Assembly: GCA_013397795.1 (NCBI GenBank) | Contig: VZTJ01003242.1 | Coordinates: 395,479 to 459,478, forward strand | Reading direction: 5' to 3' | DNA: 64,000 bases | Source: Orthonyx spaldingii | Lineage: Eukaryota; Chordata; Aves; Passeriformes; Orthonychidae | Translations under genes and position numbers: made by a program | In this document: piece by piece, positions 45,601-59,034 of the stretch | Numbering within the stretch: position 1 is the stretch's first letter | How the letters are laid out: each line of letters opens with the position of its first letter | Notes under the pieces: generated by a model | The model's input: the letters and a program-made list of their open reading frames with translations, nothing else | Told to the model about the DNA's origin: nothing | The model's database searches: none

Positions 45601-48600
45601 GGAAAATAACAACCATGGTATCTAAATGCAGTTCTGTTATTTAACTGAGATGTACTGATTTGTGTTGCTAAATTTTCATATCATACAAACTCAAAGCTTT
45701 GTGATGTGATTAATGCATCTTGACTTAATGTATGAGGGAAAAAATCTATGATGAATTGAAAAACTTGCTTTTGAAATTTGTTTCTGATTAGATAACTTGG
45801 ATCTTAAATATTTAGAAGGCATTTTAATATGTTCTCAGATGGCATGAAATAGCCCACTTCTATGGCAGAGGTCTCAGGTTAGAAGATTATTAGGACATTA
45901 AGACATTATCCTTTTTTCTTCCACAGCAGAGTATGATTATGCTCAAGGGAGTAATTGGCTGAGGTGGTTAAAGCAGACCAATCTGATTTCTTCAGACAGC
46001 CTCCATTCTTCACATTGGCAGGCAACTGCCCTCCCAGGACACAAGAAGGAAAGCTTTGCAAACCCTCTTCTGGATTCCTGATAAGTGCCTCCTCTGTTTG
46101 CTAAAGAAACCCCACAACTAGTTTCTCTGCTGTCCTGTCCATGTATTTATATTATAGATTATACTGTGCTGATTGCAAATGTATATGACTTCTCAGCAGC
46201 CAGCCAGGCAAACCTTGTCTTCTCAGCCATAAATTTCACATTTTAAATATAAATGGAAAATAAACCTTTCCCCTCCAGAAAAAAAACAGGGGTCATATTT
46301 GGCCTGTAGTTTACAATACTTTTCTCTGATAAAATGGTGGGAAACCTGACAACTGAGACAAGTAATCTACAATTACATATATATTATGAAAATAATATTT
46401 TGTATGTATATATAGTATATGTAAGCACAGAGAAGACTTCTATTCATGGTCACAATCAAGACAGCATCCTGGTGTCCTTGTCATTTTAATTACTGGTAGA
46501 TCACAATAAAAGTTGTTATTCTTAATGCTATTGTGTATATTTCTCAATTTTAGCCAAATAGTCACAAGATATATGTAACCATCAACACATATATAGCTCA
46601 TCATTACTTTCATGTTTTTAATACAAAAACTATTTTAAAATGTAATATTTACTGCAAGCGTTTAATTCTGCACTATACACCACACCCACTAGCACACCAA
46701 TCATTCCATTTTTTATTTATTCATATACTCTTTTTTATGCTATTCACCTCAGGAAAAACCTCTGAGGGTAGATAGGTTTTGGTGCATAATATGTATGTCA
46801 ATCCACAGAAGCTCCGGAAGACTGAGGAAGGAAGCAAATCTCAATGTTAAAGGTGTGATGATGACAGTTGTTTTCATAGATAGATTCAGAGGGGAAAAAA
46901 GAAAAAAAACCTACCTCTCCACTTGTAGATATGAAAGGCAAAATGAGGAAGTGATCTTTAAAATATCTAAAACATTCCAGATCTTTTAGTGTTCTAGAAG
47001 TGGATGCCAGTACCCGAAATCAAACTACAGAATGAATACAAGTCAATGAATAAAAAAAAAAGTGCAAACATTTTTATTTTCTTGAACTTGAAATATTTTT
47101 ATACCCATCTCTAATCTTTTTACATAGACATGAGCAGGGTCAGCCAATCTGAAATACATTCTTGTTACACTATGTTTGGTTTACTTTTCTGAATGATCTT
47201 AGTGATAAGCCATATATATAAACAAATAATATTTTCATGCTTGTGTTCAATACACAACGTTATTAATATCCTAGTTTTTGTGAAATATCAACTTCAGCAT
47301 GAATAAGAGTACCTGACTTAAATCTGTGTGGTGCCTCAGGAGCAGAAAGTTTTCTCACTGGTCTACTGATTTGACAATTATTTTACCATGCATATGAAAT
47401 ACCTGAATGTACTTAACACGTGTTTCCAAAGAGCTGAGGTTTGTCAAAATATCAGCACTATTTCCTTATACTTTCATGGCAAAGAAGTAGCACTGAAGGG
47501 GATTACTTGAATTTGAATAGACTTTAACAAACCCTGAGCAAATGTTTGAGCATAGATGTTAGTGCCCTCTCAATGGAGATAATGACCTTTCAGACTGCAG
47601 CTCGGTATTCTTGCAGTGCCCAGCATCACAAAACATATTTCCAAGATGTTGAAAGGATGACATTGGGGATGAGCTTGGGAGCTAGTGATAAGATCTGCAT
47701 GACCAAAGTTTCCTCCAGAAACTAAAACATGTCATATATATTCCTTGGTAGCAGCATGGTAACACAAAGGAACCTTGAGGAGCTTTGTCTCCCTCTTCAT
47801 TCCATCCCAATTAAGACCATTAATTACTCTTTTTGTATAATTTCACACTACAAAAACATTGTTGTATGCCATACCCATCTATCTGCTGTCCTGAAATAAA
47901 ATTTCTCATTAAATGCCCCTACCACCTACATGGTCTCTATGTGTTATCTTACTACATAAGTAGCTGTTAAAAATCAGAGAAGATACCTTCAGAATGGACA
48001 TAAGCTTCTATTTAATGCTCTAGCATATTTTGAGTAGTTGAATTGCACTCCATCTCAGTAATAAAATGTAGAGATTTTGGAAATATGGAAAACATGGTTT
48101 AGCTGTGTATTTGTATAAATACATATGCACATATCTCTGTTTCAGAAGAGCCAAATTTTACCTTCATCAGTACTGTTAGATGAAGCTTTCAAGTCATATA
48201 CTTAGCTTAAGGAAGGTATTCCTATAATCTGTGGAACTGTCAAATTCAATGAGAAATAGGAGGCAGAGAAAGCATCCTAAATAACAAAGTAATAATAATT
48301 TTACCTCTGTGTCATTTACATTGACACAGATAACTAGCAACTGTATTTAATTGAAGACAAGCCCTCAATTTTGAGAAATTTTTCCTGTCAAATGGAAAGA
48401 ATAAGTTTAAGATCAACATCAACACCAGATATAATACAAGGTGATTCCTTAGCAGCTGTTACAGCCATATGCACACAGTGCAACAGAGTGCATAATTTAA
48501 AAAACACAACATGAATTAACCATCACTAGAATGGCAAATGGAGGTTTCACAAGCCAGTGTTCTACAGCCTGGATCTTTCTTCTCCCACCAACAAGCATCA

Positions 48601-48644
48601 GTACTTGGAATTGCAAACCCTTCTACAGAATTTGTTTTGATCTC
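42700..48644. other. Unique AT-rich sequence
   Basis: No interspersed repeat or gene recognised over about 6 kb. Two adjacent reverse-strand frames at 44813-44556 and 44559-44248 lie in a GC-richer patch, but have no recognised domain. A small direct repeat of TGAAATAAC occurs at about 45165-45183 and a TA-rich stretch at 46374-46420. Confidence 0.55.
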
Positions 48645-48845
48645 ATATACTCAGAGTGGCTGAGGCCAGAAAGGACCTCTTGAGATCATGTGGTCCAACC
48701 CTCCCGCCTAAGCAGAGTCACCTCCAGCCAATTGCCCAGGACCACATCTAGATATCTTTTGAATATCTCCAAGGAGTAAGCCTCCACAACCTCTCTGCAA
48801 CTGAGGCAGTGCTTAGTCACCCTCACCCTGCTGCAAAGGGGTAAA
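48645..48845 (-). mobile_element. CR1 LINE 3' fragment (reverse strand)
   Basis: GGCCAGAAAGGACCTCTTGA, TGTGGTCCAACCCTCCCGCC, then CACCTCCAGCCAATTGCCCA and AGGACCACATCTAGATATCT form the standard CR1 3' untranslated order in reverse orientation. About 200 bp; the terminal octamers have decayed and the 5' side is truncated. Confidence 0.85.
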
Positions 48846-49096
48846 CTATGATGATCTCAATGGTTGGCTCAACCACAGGCCTTGATGTTTTTTTCAAACT
48901 GTTCAAGATCTATTGTGCATCAAAGAGGTGGTCAAGACACAGAAGAGAATGGCTGAAAATTAATCTTTTGGTAATGTAAAATTTACCTTTTTTTTAAAAT
49001 CTCTTAAGTAGGTAATGCCTTATGTGTGGATACATTTTATTTTCCTTTCTTCACGCATTTTCACTGTTATAAATTTTCCCGTCTGAAAATTGAAAA
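48846..49096. other. Unique sequence
   Basis: No element recognised. It is AT-rich toward its right end. Confidence 0.5.
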
Positions 49097-50580
49097 TTAA
49101 TAATTAAAATTGGAAATTAATATCATTAAGCTAAGCAGTGTTGTAGGAGTAGCAACATCTGTCCAACTTTTTATCTCATGAATCTCTAGATCATGACCTA
49201 CCCTAATTAGAATGTGGGGAAGGCTGTTCCCTGTGGAGGTCTTTTGCAATTGTCTAGGCAATTGATGTATTAAGCTACTCTCTTCTAATGTCACACGAGA
49301 ATAAACAATCTGAGCAAAGCTGCTGTTGAGGAGATCTGGGACAACTTTTTTTCTAATCAGCACTTTCTCCTGGTTCAGAGCTCTTTGCAAAGCTAGAAAT
49401 CGGCTTTGTATTTGGAGAAGCACCTCTGACAATACAAGGTGATGATCCTTGCAGACAGACAAATGGACAGAGGAATGTTGTTTGGTGGAGACAGTACGTA
49501 AAAGATTAAGGAAATTCAATGTACGAAACACGTTTTTTCTTTTTTTTTTTTTTTTCCTGAAGCCAGGCTTAGAAAGTTTAATGTATTTCTTTTGCTTAGC
49601 TGTGTACTTAAAGAGGAACCATAAAGAGCAACTCTAAGGAAAAGGACAGGAAAAGGCATAACCTGGAGATGATTTTTGCTTGAGCAACAAGAGCTATAAT
49701 AATAGTACCTTTAACCCTTTGCATCCTCAGGCATTCAAACCAAGGAACATCTCGTGTCTCATAAGAAGGAAACATATTCAGACCATGAAAATAAACAACT
49801 GATGCTTTAGTGAGTCAATTCATATGACAACAGATCAATAGTTTGCATAAGGGCCGAAAAACAGGCTGATGTGACTGCCTGTAAAAGCAGAAAGAAACCC
49901 TGTTTACTGTTAGGGGAGTTAGGTTTGGGAATGACTACTGCTAATGAGCAGGAAGGAAGACTGAACTCATAAACTTTACAAATAGTGCCCCAGTTTGTGG
50001 TGGTAATACTGACTGCCATTGAAAAAATTATGCAATGCATTGGTACATCAAGAGAAAGAAATCCATATTGCTGACACTTATGCTGTACCTGTTGTGTGAA
50101 TAAATACAGCAAAGAACTTCTGTTTTGCAAGGCTGCCAGTCTAGCAACTTTATTGAGAACTAAATTTTAAAGGAAAAAATAGTATTTTATTACTTCACTT
50201 ATTTTCTCCCTGTGGTAGAAATTGTCAAAGAGTTACCCAGGGTTTCAGTTCCTCAGTGTCTATTGACTCCAATGACAAAAGCATAGGTAAAACCTTATGC
50301 ATCTCTATAAAAATCCTAATCATATCTGCTTCGTTTACTGACAAAAACCAAGTTGTTATTACTGTCAGTTCAGCACAGCCTATGTAACTGTTAAAGAGCA
50401 AACTGAATTGCACTTTGCCTTGCATATTATCAACAAAATTGTCAGCCAGATTTTGATTCCAGAGATTTTATTGCTTGTGATGATTAGTGTTGTGCACAGC
50501 TAAATGGCCAGGCCGCTTAGTTTGTTCTGGATGAAGCCCCAAAAGTTCAATAGGTTCTCTGAACCTTTTCCAAATCCCAT
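49097..50580 (-). pseudogene. Chain of reverse-strand open frames, decayed coding sequence of unknown origin
   Basis: Three reverse-strand frames follow each other within 1.5 kb: 50425-50225 (66 codons), 50130-49807 (107 codons, opening further to about 50165) and 49531-49097 (144 codons, open upstream to about 49633, so nearly 180 codons without a stop). The last is interrupted in base composition by a poly-A run at 49555-49541. Its translation shows heptad-like leucine spacing (LLQIQSRFLALQRALNQE) and a hydrophobic segment near the end (TLLSLMILI), compatible with a coiled coil followed by a membrane anchor. The middle frame has an LQNR motif followed by a cysteine. These are loosely reminiscent of a retroviral envelope transmembrane subunit, but I could not align them with a known family and no LTR flanks them. 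Decayed host gene, decayed virus-derived sequence and chance all remain possible. Confidence 0.3.
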
Positions 50581-53500
50581 GTTTCAGTAAAACTGAGCTG
50601 GTGTTCTTGTGAGTACTGTGCTCTCAGATACATTACAAGTTCACTAGCACTTCATGCTGCAGGTCATTTGGAAAACACTGTGAAAATTACTTTTATCAGA
50701 GTCATCCTGACTCTGCTGTCAGTGTTATTTTCAACAAAGATTTGACAAGGTTCACAAGCATGGGTTTCATGTTAAAATGTATATGTAACACTTATTCATG
50801 AAAAATTAACTTTATGTGATCTATAATACAAACATTTTCCTTAGAAAAGCCATAGAGAGATTCCTCAAAAGCAAAAGGAACATACTCAACTCATGGGAAG
50901 GGTGGGAATGCTAATGCAAAAGGGCCTAATAACATCTCTCTGTAAGCCTTCCCCACTAGAAAGTAGTAGCAATTCTGTTGGATGACTAGAGGGTTATAAA
51001 GAACATCCTCACAGTCCTCATTAGATTTTGTTTGAGTTAGTAAAAAATCTTTCACCTATATCTCATCCTTCTAACACCCATAAAGGTGGTTTTCTGGGAG
51101 TTCAGTACTAAAGGAGTAACTGAATTTCTACTAACAGTGTTTTGTAGAAATAGCACTGGGATGACAGCTTTCTTGGTGGTACCTTACATGTTGCTGAAAA
51201 CAAAATAAAATTGAAAAACCAAAAAACCAACACTTTGAGGGAGTTTGTCTGAATGTGTTAAATATCAAAGCATTTACACATATACCCTTCATAAAGATGT
51301 TATGAGAAAAACTAGTATTGACCCAATTTTACCAACTCAGCTTTCAATCCAGATCAAAAATTAAGAACAATAAATTATATAGGCAGTTAGTTTCTCTGTC
51401 TCATTTAGAAATTTGTACTTCTTGCTTTTTTATGTTGCTACTAAATATTGTAACAGAATTTCTGGAACAGGAATACTACCTTAAAAAATCAGCTTTAAGG
51501 ATCAGACTGCACTTTAAACGTGTGTCTGCCATGAGACTTGTAATGCCTAACAAGGAAATAAAAAGCCGACTACACAGCTACAGCATCTAAAAGAAATTAG
51601 AATTGTCACCTTAACATTTGTGCTTGATTTTATGATGTTATATATGTGTGTTTGTGTGCAGTAAGGGTAGAGAGATTGTTTGAAAGTTACACAAAAAAAA
51701 ACCCCAGTTCTTTTTTCTAAGATCACATAATTATGAAAGAGAAAATATGACAAAGAAGAGATTGATATGGAAAGAGAAAGGAAAGAGCTATGTGCTCAAA
51801 AACATTGATATGCACTGTTACATGCAAATCCTGACAGTTATTTGCTTTTATTTTAATTAGATTTTTTTGTAAAATATTCTGTCATCAGAAGAAATGCAAA
51901 TCACGTGTCTTGTCAAAAGACAAGAGGCAAGCCAAGAAAGGAAGGCCAGGGCAAACACAGTGCACTAAGACACATTTCTGATGTGGAAAGCAGGATGAGG
52001 TTGCCTTTAGGAAGAAGGCAGCAAGATAAGGGGACAGTAGCATATCCATCCTTTCTTGGCCTGATAGTGGTGTCAGTAGGGTGACTCACATGAAATAACA
52101 CCGCAAAGTACACCACGTACTGTTTCTTTAACACGTTTTCTTTTTTTCTAGAGTTCATTCAAACTCCCTAATTTTTTAAGGCTTTTCTGTTCCTAAAATG
52201 GATCCACTCCGAGAGAGAATTTCCCTAGGTTTTTTTTTTCTTTTTTTCTTTTTGGGTGTGCAGCAGTGGAGATATGAAATCAGGCATCAGGCAAGATTGT
52301 ACCCTGTGGATGTGACAAAAAGAAAGCTTGTGTATGTCCTTCTTTCTACAGCTCTTGCAACCAGGTTTCAAGAGGGTCCCTGGAATAACACCCAGGATGT
52401 AGAGTGGGCTGTAATGAGCCTTATAAATGAGCAGATTCTGAGGAAATGTCTTTCTGCTTTTCCATGGGCTTCAAAGTGAATTGCAGCCTCTTATTGCCTT
52501 TGCTCAAGTGACATCACCCATCCCTCAGAAACAATGTTTATCCATATTTATTCCTTAGCTACTAGCAATTCACATCACAGCTGTCTTTTTACACTAATTT
52601 TGTTGGTTTCCAACAAAGAAATCTGGTCTTTTGTTTCTTTCTCCTATAAAAGTAAATAAATTCATAAATAGAACTTGGAAAATTTTGTGCAAAAATGGAC
52701 TTGAAGATAACTGTAGATGGAGTACTGGAAAATTATGTCTATTACATAACACAGATTATCAAAATCTGTTTCTTGAGCTAGAGTCAATTTAATGAGCATC
52801 CATTTCAGCAGTCATTGTACATTGGAAAAAGTTTCCAGTAATTAAGGATAATTGGCAATGGAAATAAAATGAACAGATGATAATGGTTCTGCAGCAGACT
52901 TCAGCAGCTTGCTCTTTCAGCGTGTGTTGGGTAAAACAGCAGAGGCAAAGGTTTCTAAGAGACAATCCAAACTGGTCAAATGTATCCTGATTGTTATTCA
53001 CCTAAATTTTTGTACTCTACCTCTCCCTCCATTTGTCAAGTTGTTGTTTGGTCTTTTCGATAGAGGAGCAGGGGAATAGCACAAAGACTCTTCGTAATAT
53101 CAGTGTAAATGCATTTTATGTCATGGTTGTGCATACCAACTTCACTGTCGTTAAAGTATTTTCATGATATAACCTTCCATTTTAATTAATTCAAATCTTG
53201 GCTGTTAAAAGTTTGTTGTAGAATGGAAAAGGAATTCCAAAAGAACAAATTCAATGACTACAATCACAGAATTTACAGTATTTGTTTTGAAGCTAAGATA
53301 TTCACTCACCCTTAAACTTCCCTCTTGATGCAGCCTATGAAAAAATGATGCCTGTCAGCCTAGAAACTGTATCTGGACATGGTTGTCTATTCCATCCTGC
53401 TGTCAATCAAAATGACTCCAAAGAAATCCCAGAGTTACACTTGCATACAGCAAAAATATTGAATGATCTGATCTTTTTAAAACATGACAGCATGCCCAAT

Positions 53501-55127
53501 CTAAATATCAAAGAAGTCTCTGCCTAATTTCAGTGGGAATTTCTAAAATGGTAATCCGGGAATATTTTTTTGGTTTTGAGTAAGAAAGCTTCAAATTACT
53601 TATGCAGGTTATTAAAAAAGTGACAAGAGAACTTTGCAATTGCAAAACATCATTATGAGTGCCTGAATATACTACCTGTGATACCAAAAAAAAGAATTTA
53701 GAAATTCTAGAGAGAGTTTTTCATTTTTTAATCAAAAGTTGTCTTTTATTTGCATCAATTTGTAAAGCCAGGAATTTTAGTAAACTTGAGACCCCTGCAC
53801 AATACTCAGAAAATGAAAGTTCTTAATTATGTCATAGTCCTAAAATTCACCCTCATGAGATACGAAAGGGATAACAAATGAACAATGAAAGCCAATTTCT
53901 GAAAAGGATAAATCTTCCCAATCACAGCAGAGATTCAGTATCCAGTTTAAACAACTTGCGAGATCTAAAGTTAGTTATAGAACTAAATAATTTCCACTTG
54001 GTCAGATGTAGACACATTAAGGAGATGGGAATTTTCATGTTTTAGAGAAGAGGAAAACAAATATTTGGGAGATTTCCTGTTTTAAATATAAAAACTATCA
54101 TAGTTTGCTTGAAGGAATTGCCTTTGAAACAAACAAATTGCGGAGTTGAGTAAAGGAGAAGTTATGAAAAGCGAGGTATAGATACTTTAATTTTGGCCTT
54201 ATGTATTTTACCTTTTGATAATCTCACTACCTATAAGGTAAACTGTAATGATTGTGAAGAAAGATTTAGTTTTGGTGAAGTTGAATGTTGGAATTATACA
54301 CAACAGATTTTCTCACTGACTTAAGTGAACATTAATAAGTAGTAAAAGTATAGAACTTCTGTTTTCTGTTTTAAGGAAATGAAGATACATAGTGGAAAAT
54401 CATGCATCAAATGATTTAATGTGGGAGTATAGGAATTTCCTGTTAATAGTATCTATGTTACAAGAACTAAGTATTAGGTATATGAGTACACATCAAGTCT
54501 TATCTGAACACAAATATTTGGGTTTAGTTGGTAATTTCAAATTAAATCTTGTAGTTTTCTCTGGAACTGTTTTATATATGAGTTCCAAAAAATTAATTGC
54601 CTGTGAAAATTTTTCTTAAGGACACAGTTTGTGGCTTGAACAGAAAAGAAAAAGGCAAAAAAAAGAAGAAGGGACCAATCTGAACAATGCTTTGTGCACT
54701 GTAGCTATTCATCCTTCAGTAGTTTGAAGAATTGTCTGAGCCAGGTTTTCATCAGAATGTAGTTCTTTTCAGTGTCAGTAAACACAGACAAGAATTAAGA
54801 CTGCAACTGGGCATTGCAAAACCCTTCACAAGGTACAGGTGATAGAGTTCATGTAAATTTGTAATGGTAGATCAGAAGACAAACCTCCAAATTTCTTTTA
54901 TTGGCATAGAAGGCACACGAACAGTAGAAACAAAGTCCTAAGTTTATACAGTAAAAAGAATGTGGGATAATATTTTGCTAAATTGGTAACACTATATTCC
55001 ATGAAATATGAATGTTATATGCTGTATTGGGATGAATAATTTTACTGTTCAGTGTTCTACAGTTACGTTTTATCACAGCTTTTTGTGTTGTTTTATAATA
55101 CAGGTAGCTTGCTACAGTTTTATATAA
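50581..55127. other. Unique AT-rich sequence
   Basis: No interspersed repeat recognised over about 4.5 kb. The forward frame at 52198-52479 (93 codons, with a poly-Phe stretch from a T-rich run at 52231-52252) is unrecognised. The patch at 51920-52080 is GC-richer. An A/C-only tract lies at 51213-51231. Confidence 0.55.
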
Positions 55128-55580
55128 TAATTCAATGTGGAAGGGACCTCAGGATCCCTACTCCCGGTTCAAAGAAGGATCAGCTATAGCATCAAGTGAG
55201 GCTATTCTGGAGTTGAAACCTGGTTATTCAGGGCTTTGCCCAATGTGATACTTGAAAATCTCCAAGGATGGAGACTCCACAGACTCCCTGGGCTGGCTGC
55301 CTGTGACACTACATTACTGTTCATTGGTGAAAAAGTTTCTTCTGATACCAGATTTGAAACTCTCTTCTTACAATTTATGAGTTTTTCCTTTTGTCTTCCA
55401 GCAAAGTAGCTCTGTGAAAACACTGGCTCCTTCTCCTCACAGGTACCGGGAAGGCTGTTGTAAGGTGCACTTAAAGCCACCTTGCTGAACAAGACCCAGT
55501 TCTTCAGTTTCTCCTCCCATGACTAATGTTTCACACGCTATCCATCTTGGAGGCCTTCCACTGAGTCCTGTGCATGGTAA
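55128..55580 (-). mobile_element. CR1 LINE 3' portion (reverse strand), diverged
   Basis: Begins with ATGTGGAAGGGACCTCAGGA and continues in the CR1 3' order: GATACTTGAAAATCTCCAAG, GATGGAGACTCCACAGACTC, CCTGGGCTGGCTGCCTGTG, then a GGGAAGGCTGTTG block, CTTGCTGAACAAGACCCAGT and GGAGGCCTTCCACTGAGTCC. About 450 bp survive with many substitutions. The reverse-strand frame at 55492-55202 lies inside it and is not a host gene. Confidence 0.88.
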
Positions 55581-57974
55581 TACTCCATGAATTGCTTTTG
55601 TTTAGTAATAGAAAGAAAAAAAAAAAAAGATTGATGTACATGCAGGAGTCCCATGCATTGTCTTTGAGTAAGAAATCAACCCAATACCAATTTTACAAAG
55701 GCTTATATTGAGGATATAAAAGGTCATGTTTACAGATATGTTAGTTCTTGTCTGTATTCCAAGAAAAATAGAATCAACCAATACTGGCTTCAGAAGTGGT
55801 ATGACATGAATTTTCACTTTACCTTTTTGTCTTGCTAGAGATGTGCCATTTTGTTTATAGACATACATGGTGAGCAACATGGTGAGTTGCTTTCAAGTGA
55901 TGGACCTATTTTATTTACCAAATCCCATCCCACTATAATTAGATTATGTCAGATGGCAGATCGTACAAAAAAAAAAAAAAAGACTTTCATCCTTGTTTCC
56001 TCCTAAAAGTACTATGACAAAGCATTGGTTCAGAAGACTGGATAAAGCTTCTTTTTGGTTTGTTTTTTTTTTTTCCCACAGTATCTGACAATCCATTTGA
56101 GAGAGATAGAACATACCTGACCTATCTACCCAATCTGTTTAACTTCACCAGCTTTATGACTTTGGCTGTTGCTTTTTCTACCAGGCCTTTATGCTAATAT
56201 AATTATTTGGATGATAGTAAGAGTCTTACATTATCTTATCTCACAAAGAGCTTGCCTCTGAGTCTTATTTGTCAAAACTCAGTCCTCTCATGGGACTCAA
56301 TTTTTCTCTTTGTAAGACTGTCTGTATTGTACTAAACTTCTGACTGGGTTTGCTTGATTAGAATATTTCCAGTCTTTTTCTCTTGACACCCAGTATACCT
56401 ATGACAATAACATATTTTCTACTTCATGGTCATTTCTAAATATGAAAAAAAATATTTTACGGTATGACAGAAATAATATTTCAATCTCTAATGTCAATTT
56501 TCCATTCTGTTCTGTCTTTAGCCATACCAATATGAGCTATATTTTATCTATCTGCCACCTAATTTATGTATCTCACTACTTGTAATGAACATATTAAGAG
56601 TGTACTTTGATTTCAGGACAGATGACTTTGTACCTTGGATATACTTGGATGAATAATTACAGAAGTTTGACCCTGACATTCAGAAGAAGGCTCAGATAAC
56701 AGAGGAAGTGATGGTTTTCTTGTATTTAAAGAGTTCAAGCAATCAATGAACACACAAATGCACTTCCAAAATAAAGTCCTTTAACATAAGAGTCACCTTA
56801 CCTGCCTTTCTGCATTGACTGTAAAGCAACCTGAGGAAAAGCAGACTGGTAAGACAAAACATAGGTCCTAAAATCCTTTCTCACCTTAAAATCAGTGAAA
56901 ATAATTTAATCAAATTCAGTGTAAGCAATGAAAAGAAAACTGTTTCTTCATACCCAAGTGGTGTTCTAGGAAGACCTTGAAAACTACTGGAGGAGTTCCA
57001 AACTGCTTGAAAGCCTTTAGGCAAACATTGTAGTTCTGATGGCAGAGGAGCTCATTTTTTCTTTCAGATTTCAAAGACAAGTGCTCTCTGAAAACTGAGA
57101 CACCACTCTGCTCACAGATTATTGATAGAATTAAATGGCAAAATGGAAATGGCTCCTTATCTCTTTAGAAAATAATTACATAAAAATCCAAATTTGAAGG
57201 GGATACTCACATGGAAATACTTATTTAAATAAGTAAAATTAACAGGAGATGATCCATATTCTAGAATGAAAGGATTGACATGAATAAGGCAAAGGTGTGT
57301 TTCTGTTAATTATTCTCGTTTATAAATGAACAGTTCAATTCATCCCAAAAGATTATGACTGAATTCTCATTTACGTTAAGTCCTCTTTAAACCTCTTCAC
57401 AAGTGCATAAGGACTTTGAAATGCACATAACTGTAATTGATGCCAGAACAACTTAAAAGTGGCCTTATTGCAGTTGAGAATAAGGCCCTTAATTTGGAAT
57501 ATTTCAGATGTGTTAAAACTTAACTTAACTTAAAAAATACCAGAATATTTTCATAGTTGAAGTGGCTTTTATAAGAATATAGTTCAAAGGCAGATTTAAT
57601 TCTGTAAAAAACCTAAATGTGATGTGATTAGTTTGCAATATCCACTAATCTCTTCTGGTAATTTCTCAACATTTATAAAGATTTTTACTGTGCTGCATAA
57701 AGCCTAATGTTCCTTATGTACATTTACAACATTCAGTGCAATTGCTCTGAAAGAGTTCGTATGGCTTACTATAAACAAAACAACTCCCTTGGCTCTTAGA
57801 TAGAATCACTCTAAATTTAGAAAGTCAGCTTTCGAATTTCAAATATTAGAAAATGTTTGCAAGATGCTTAAGGATGCTTATGAAATTCTTATAGCCTTAG
57901 TGTAGTATCTCACCATTAGACAGTAATTCACTGATGTATTCACTTAGCACCAGTTTAGGAACAGGACTGAGTTG
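55581..57974. other. Unique AT-rich sequence
   Basis: No interspersed repeat or gene recognised. Poly-A runs at 55616-55629 and 55967-55981, with a poly-T run at 56066-56075. Confidence 0.55.
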
Positions 57975-57979
57975 CTGTG
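57975..57979. repeat. 5-bp target-site duplication (left copy)
   Basis: CTGTG immediately precedes the LTR start and is repeated at 59035-59039 immediately after its end. Five bases is the duplication size expected of ERVL-type integrases. Confidence 0.75.
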
Positions 57980-58154
57980 TGTTGTGGTTTGGCACTGTCC
58001 AAACACCAGGCACCCAAGAGAGTCATTCACTCAACCTCCCCTGCCACAGTTGTGCAGAGGAGAGACGCAAAAAATTTCCTCCAAGAGCTGAGATAAGGAC
58101 CAAGAAAAAACACTCCAAGGGCAAAACAGGCACAACTTAAAGGTACAAAGTGAA

Positions 58155-58160
58155 TTTATT
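58155..58160 (-). terminator. Probable LTR polyadenylation signal (AATAAA)
   Basis: AATAAA on the reverse strand, about 180 bp from the LTR's 3' terminus, where the R/U5 polyadenylation signal is expected. Confidence 0.5.
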
Positions 58161-58847
58161 ACTAAACAGAATTAGAGGAGGATAATGAGAAGCCTTTTAA
58201 AATACCCTCTTCCCCCCAGCCCCTCCCTCCTCCCACTAACAGCACAAGGGAATAGGGTGTGGGGGTTTGGTCAGTTCATCACCTGAATTGTTCTTCTATT
58301 GCCAGGGAGATGAGTCCTTTCTCCTGTGAGGCCGTGGGGTCCCTCCCACAGGAGACTGTTCTCTGCAAACCTTTTCAACGTGGCTCCAAAATCTCATGAG
58401 CAGCAGGCTTGCCAAAACTGCTGCAGCGTGAGTCCCTCCCATAGGCACACAGTCCTCCCAAAACTGCTGCGGTATGGGACACTCGTCCCTGCATGGGGTG
58501 CAGTCCTCCAAGGACAGGCCACTCCAGCCTGGAAGCAGGGCCCCCGCTCTCCACCAGGTCTCCCACTGGATCACAGCTTCCTCTGTCATCCACGTGCTCC
58601 AGCATGGGGCTGTGGGTGGATCTCTGCATTCCTCGTGGACCCCATGGGCTGCAGGGGCACAGCTGCTTCACCATGGTCCTCACCACGGCCTGCAGAGGAA
58701 TCTCAGCTCTGGCACCTGCAGCACCTCCTCCCTCTCCTTCTCCACTGACCTTGGTGTCTCCATGTTGTTTTCCCTCACAAGTTCTCACCTCCTCCTCTTC
58801 TCTGACTAGAAACAAAACTGTGTGCCCTTTGTTTTTATTTACTTCTT

Positions 58848-58857
58848 AGATATGTCA
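58848..58857 (-). promoter_or_regulatory. Degraded LTR TATA box
   Basis: CATATCTAAG on the reverse strand lies inside a block (GCCTCTGTGATGACATATCT) that matches the forward-strand block at 16221-16240, where the box is ATATTTAAG. A T-to-C change has weakened the copy here. Confidence 0.5.
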
Positions 58858-59034
58858 TCACAGAGGCGTTACCAACCTCTCTAATTGGCCCAACTTTGGC
58901 CAGCAGCATGTCCATCTTCAGAGCCATCAGGGATTGGCCCTGTCAGACATGGTGGAAGTTTCTAACAGCTTCTCACAGAAAACACCTCTGTGGCTCCCCT
59001 GCTACCAAAAACCAGGCTGTGCCAAACCACCACT

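Larger units (their letters stand above)
57980..59034 (-). mobile_element. Complete 1,055-bp solo LTR of an avian endogenous retrovirus (reverse orientation)
   Basis: Both ends are defined. The left end TGTTGTGGTTTGGCAC (57980-57995) and the right end GTGCCAAACCACCACT (59019-59034) are inverted repeats matching at 14 of 16 positions, and CTGTG flanks both sides as a target duplication. On the reverse strand a CATATCTAAG box (about 58848-58857) aligns with the TATA box of the copy at 16055, and AATAAA (58160-58155) is the probable polyadenylation signal, so the U3 region lies at the high-coordinate end. The central part (about 58330-58760) is GC-rich with a repeated CCAAAACTGCTGC at 58412 and 58458. 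There are no internal viral genes: recombination between two LTRs has left a solo copy. The overlapping open frames of 97 to 146 codons inside it are artefacts of GC-rich sequence. Confidence 0.9.

Noticed and set aside
52198..52479. 93-codon forward frame
   Set aside because: It includes a poly-Phe stretch from a T run; the rest has no recognised motif or splice context.
58296..58849. Five overlapping open frames of 97 to 146 codons on both strands
   Set aside because: All lie in the GC-rich centre of the solo LTR, where stops are rare. Their translations share no domain.
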